A stretch of DNA of 64,000 nucleotides, taken from the NCBI RefSeq assembly GCF_050753365.1, contig NZ_JBLZFY010000010.1, positions 7,350 through 71,349 of the forward strand. The letters are read 5' to 3'. Numbering within the stretch: position 1 is the first letter of the stretch; each line of letters begins with the position of its first letter. This stretch comes from Geminocystis sp050753365. Its GTDB lineage: Bacteria; Cyanobacteriota; Cyanobacteriia; Cyanobacteriales; Cyanobacteriaceae. Positions 62,813-64,000 of the stretch are shown in pieces. Made by a program: the position numbers and the translations under genes. Below the pieces are notes generated by a model. That model saw nothing but the letters and a program-made list of their open reading frames with translations. It was not told where the DNA came from and did not search any database.

Positions 62813-63559
62813 ATGAATGATCCAAGTTTAAGTCAAACCGCTATTGATTTTGATTCTTCCCTTGATCCTTTAGACATGATCGAGGAGGAGACAACTCCTG
62901 CCCCTGATCCTGAATTAATGTTACAGTTACTTCTCAGTGACAACAAACAGGAGCAAATTGAAGCTCTACAGGCTTTTTGTGAAATTACTGATGCCCGTGC
63001 TATCCCTATTTTAATTGAACAATTGTCAAATCATTGTCCTTTAATTAGGGTGAGTGCCGCCTATGGTTTGGGACGAAATACTAGCCCTAATGCTGTTGAG
63101 CCGTTGATTCGTACCCTTCAAAATGATTTTAATGGTTATGTGCGTAAAGGCGTTGTGTGGTCTTTGGGTAATAGTGGCGATCGACGTGCCTTTCAACCTC
63201 TACTCAAAGCCCTGAAAAATGATATTAGTGCTGTACGATTATGGGCTGTTAGCAGTATAGCGAATATTGCCAAATTGAACTATGAGGATACCATTACGGC
63301 GATTCCTCTGGTGATTATATCCTTAAGACAGGATTCGATCGCCGCCGTGCGTAGTAATGCCGCTTGGACGATCGGAAAATTGTGTCGAGAATTGCCCTAT
63401 AATGTAGTTTATGCTACTGCGATCGATGCCTTAATTGAAGCCTTAGTGGAAGATGAGGATTTGGGAGTGAAAGAAGATGCGAAAATGGCGTTATTAAAAT
63501 TAGGTGATCCTCGTGGATTACAAATGATTGAAGAATTAGAATTTGAAGGTTTTATCTAA
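62813..63559 (+). CDS. HEAT-repeat protein (PBS-lyase-like repeats)
   Basis: 248 residues: an acidic N-terminal tail (1-30), then five or so HEAT repeats (ARAIPILIEQLSNHCPLIRV, SAAYGLGRNTSPNAVEPLI, VRKGVVWSLGNSGDRRAF, AVRLWAVSSIANIA, AVRSNAAWTIGKL). The repeats belong to the group that also includes CpcE/CpcF and NblB, but the order and acidic tail do not fit CpcE. It is probably a conserved cyanobacterial scaffold protein; a link to phycobilisomes is possible, not shown. Confidence 0.8.
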   Translation: MNDPSLSQTAIDFDSSLDPLDMIEEETTPAPDPELMLQLLLSDNKQEQIEALQAFCEITDARAIPILIEQLSNHCPLIRVSAAYGLGRNTSPNAVEPLIRTLQNDFNGYVRKGVVWSLGNSGDRRAFQPLLKALKNDISAVRLWAVSSIANIAKLNYEDTITAIPLVIISLRQDSIAAVRSNAAWTIGKLCRELPYNVVYATAIDALIEALVEDEDLGVKEDAKMALLKLGDPRGLQMIEELEFEGFI

Positions 63560-63596
63560 TAGAAAATAAACGCTATAAGTATTATTTAATAAAATT

Positions 63597-63786
63597 GGCT
63601 CTCTTACTTTGAGTATGATAAATTATGTTGAAAAAAAGGTGTCAGGTGTCAGGTGGCAGGTGTTAGGTTAAATTAAAACTGTAAATTTATAATATTTGCA
63701 TTTTAAAAATCATAAACCTATTATATATCAACACTTTTAACGATTATTTATTACTAAAATATCATAACTACTGTAGAAGAGCCATA
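63597..63786. repeat. Element with GGCTCTTCTAC-type inverted ends
   Basis: The left end GGCTCTCTTACTTTGAGTAT...GATAAATTA and the right end TATCATAACTACTGTAGAAGAGCC are imperfect inverted repeats around GTGTCAGG-type direct repeats. Parts recur at 37898-37948 and 57372-57427. Confidence 0.65.
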
Positions 63787-63899
63787 AAATTTACAGTCAA
63801 GTAAAAATTGAAATTTTAGGAGTGACATAGAATCGGTATTGGTATAAATTTTTCACACTATTTGTGATAATTGGTGGGCAATGCCCACCCTACGATTAC

Positions 63900-64000
63900 G
63901 TGACATCTCCCACACTGACCTAACGGTACAGATGTGGGCTTCTTAACTTCGCAATTAAGAGTTTCTGCTTCACAGGACGGCACTAGCCTTACAGACAAGT
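63900..64000 (-). mobile_element. Terminus of an IS200/IS605-family (TnpB) element, rest beyond window
   Basis: On the minus strand the sequence reads CTAGTGCCGTCCTGTGAAGC, a second stem AACTCTTAATTGCGAAGTTAAG, then AAGCCCACATCTGTACC pairing with GTGTGGG and ending GAGATGTCAC. This hairpin layout is typical of the right end of tnpB-carrying elements and of the 3' part of their guide RNA. The protein gene would lie past 64000. Confidence 0.6.

Noticed and set aside
62813..63559. CpcE as the call for the HEAT-repeat protein
   Set aside because: The acidic tail and repeat order differ from CpcE, and it is not next to cpcF.

Overview
The window is AT-rich DNA (about one third G+C by eye) from a cyanobacterium, chromosomal in character. 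It carries phycobilisome genes (apcD, cpcT, cpcF), CP12, an lrtA-type hibernation factor, a glucolipid synthase of the Sll1377/MgdA type, natD and many cyanobacteria-only hypothetical genes. CGATCG, the core of the HIP1 palindrome, recurs everywhere. The low G+C and the style of the proteins suggest a unicellular Cyanobacterium/Geminocystis-type organism; that placement is inference. No rRNA, tRNA or CRISPR array was seen.

Layout. 1-9 kb: the N-terminal part of a secreted CAP-domain protein, then lysA, ruvA, an EcfT/CbiQ-like permease, the prepilin peptidase gene, two TerD-family genes and a 5'-truncated ADP-ribosylglycohydrolase. 9-17.4 kb: a small accessory island with a TIM-barrel protein plus small acidic partner, a GmrSD-like DUF262/DUF1524 protein, the broken remains of a giant DUF4011/DUF3320 helicase-nuclease, and a PIN toxin/antitoxin pair whose toxin is cut short. 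17.6-22 kb: recG and mgdA. 22-41 kb: a Wzx/Wzy-type exopolysaccharide locus. It has a priming sugar transferase fused to a STAS domain, several glycosyltransferases, a sulfotransferase, a Wzy-like polymerase, a Wzx flippase, a kinase-less Wzc-like co-polymerase, a Wza-like export protein, two HisKA_2 sensor kinases (one with a CxxCH haem-type domain, one with FHA), a REC-GGDEF regulator and an RsbW-like kinase. Its content resembles sulfated exopolysaccharide loci such as the synechan cluster of Synechocystis. 41-45 kb: a one-polypeptide Eco57I-like restriction-methylation enzyme. 45-64 kb: mostly housekeeping and photosynthesis genes (natD, infC, argJ, cpcT-cpcF, cp12, hemA, ftsH, lrtA/hpf, apcD) with small accessory cassettes between them.

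Two themes stand out. First, many accessory genes are visibly eroded: the ADP-ribosylglycohydrolase, the DUF4011 helicase, a PIN toxin, a pssD glycosyltransferase partner subunit, a Fic protein and a C5 DNA methyltransferase each survive as a fragment ending against a neighbour. Second, the intergenic DNA is full of short palindromic or terminally inverted repeats. These include a 120-bp MITE-like element in two copies differing at one base, one of which sits at a TA inside another repeat, and at least one terminus of an IS200/IS605-type (TnpB) element. The most interesting functional idea is that the STAS-fused priming transferase and the RsbW-like kinase of the polysaccharide locus form a partner-switch that gates polymer initiation.
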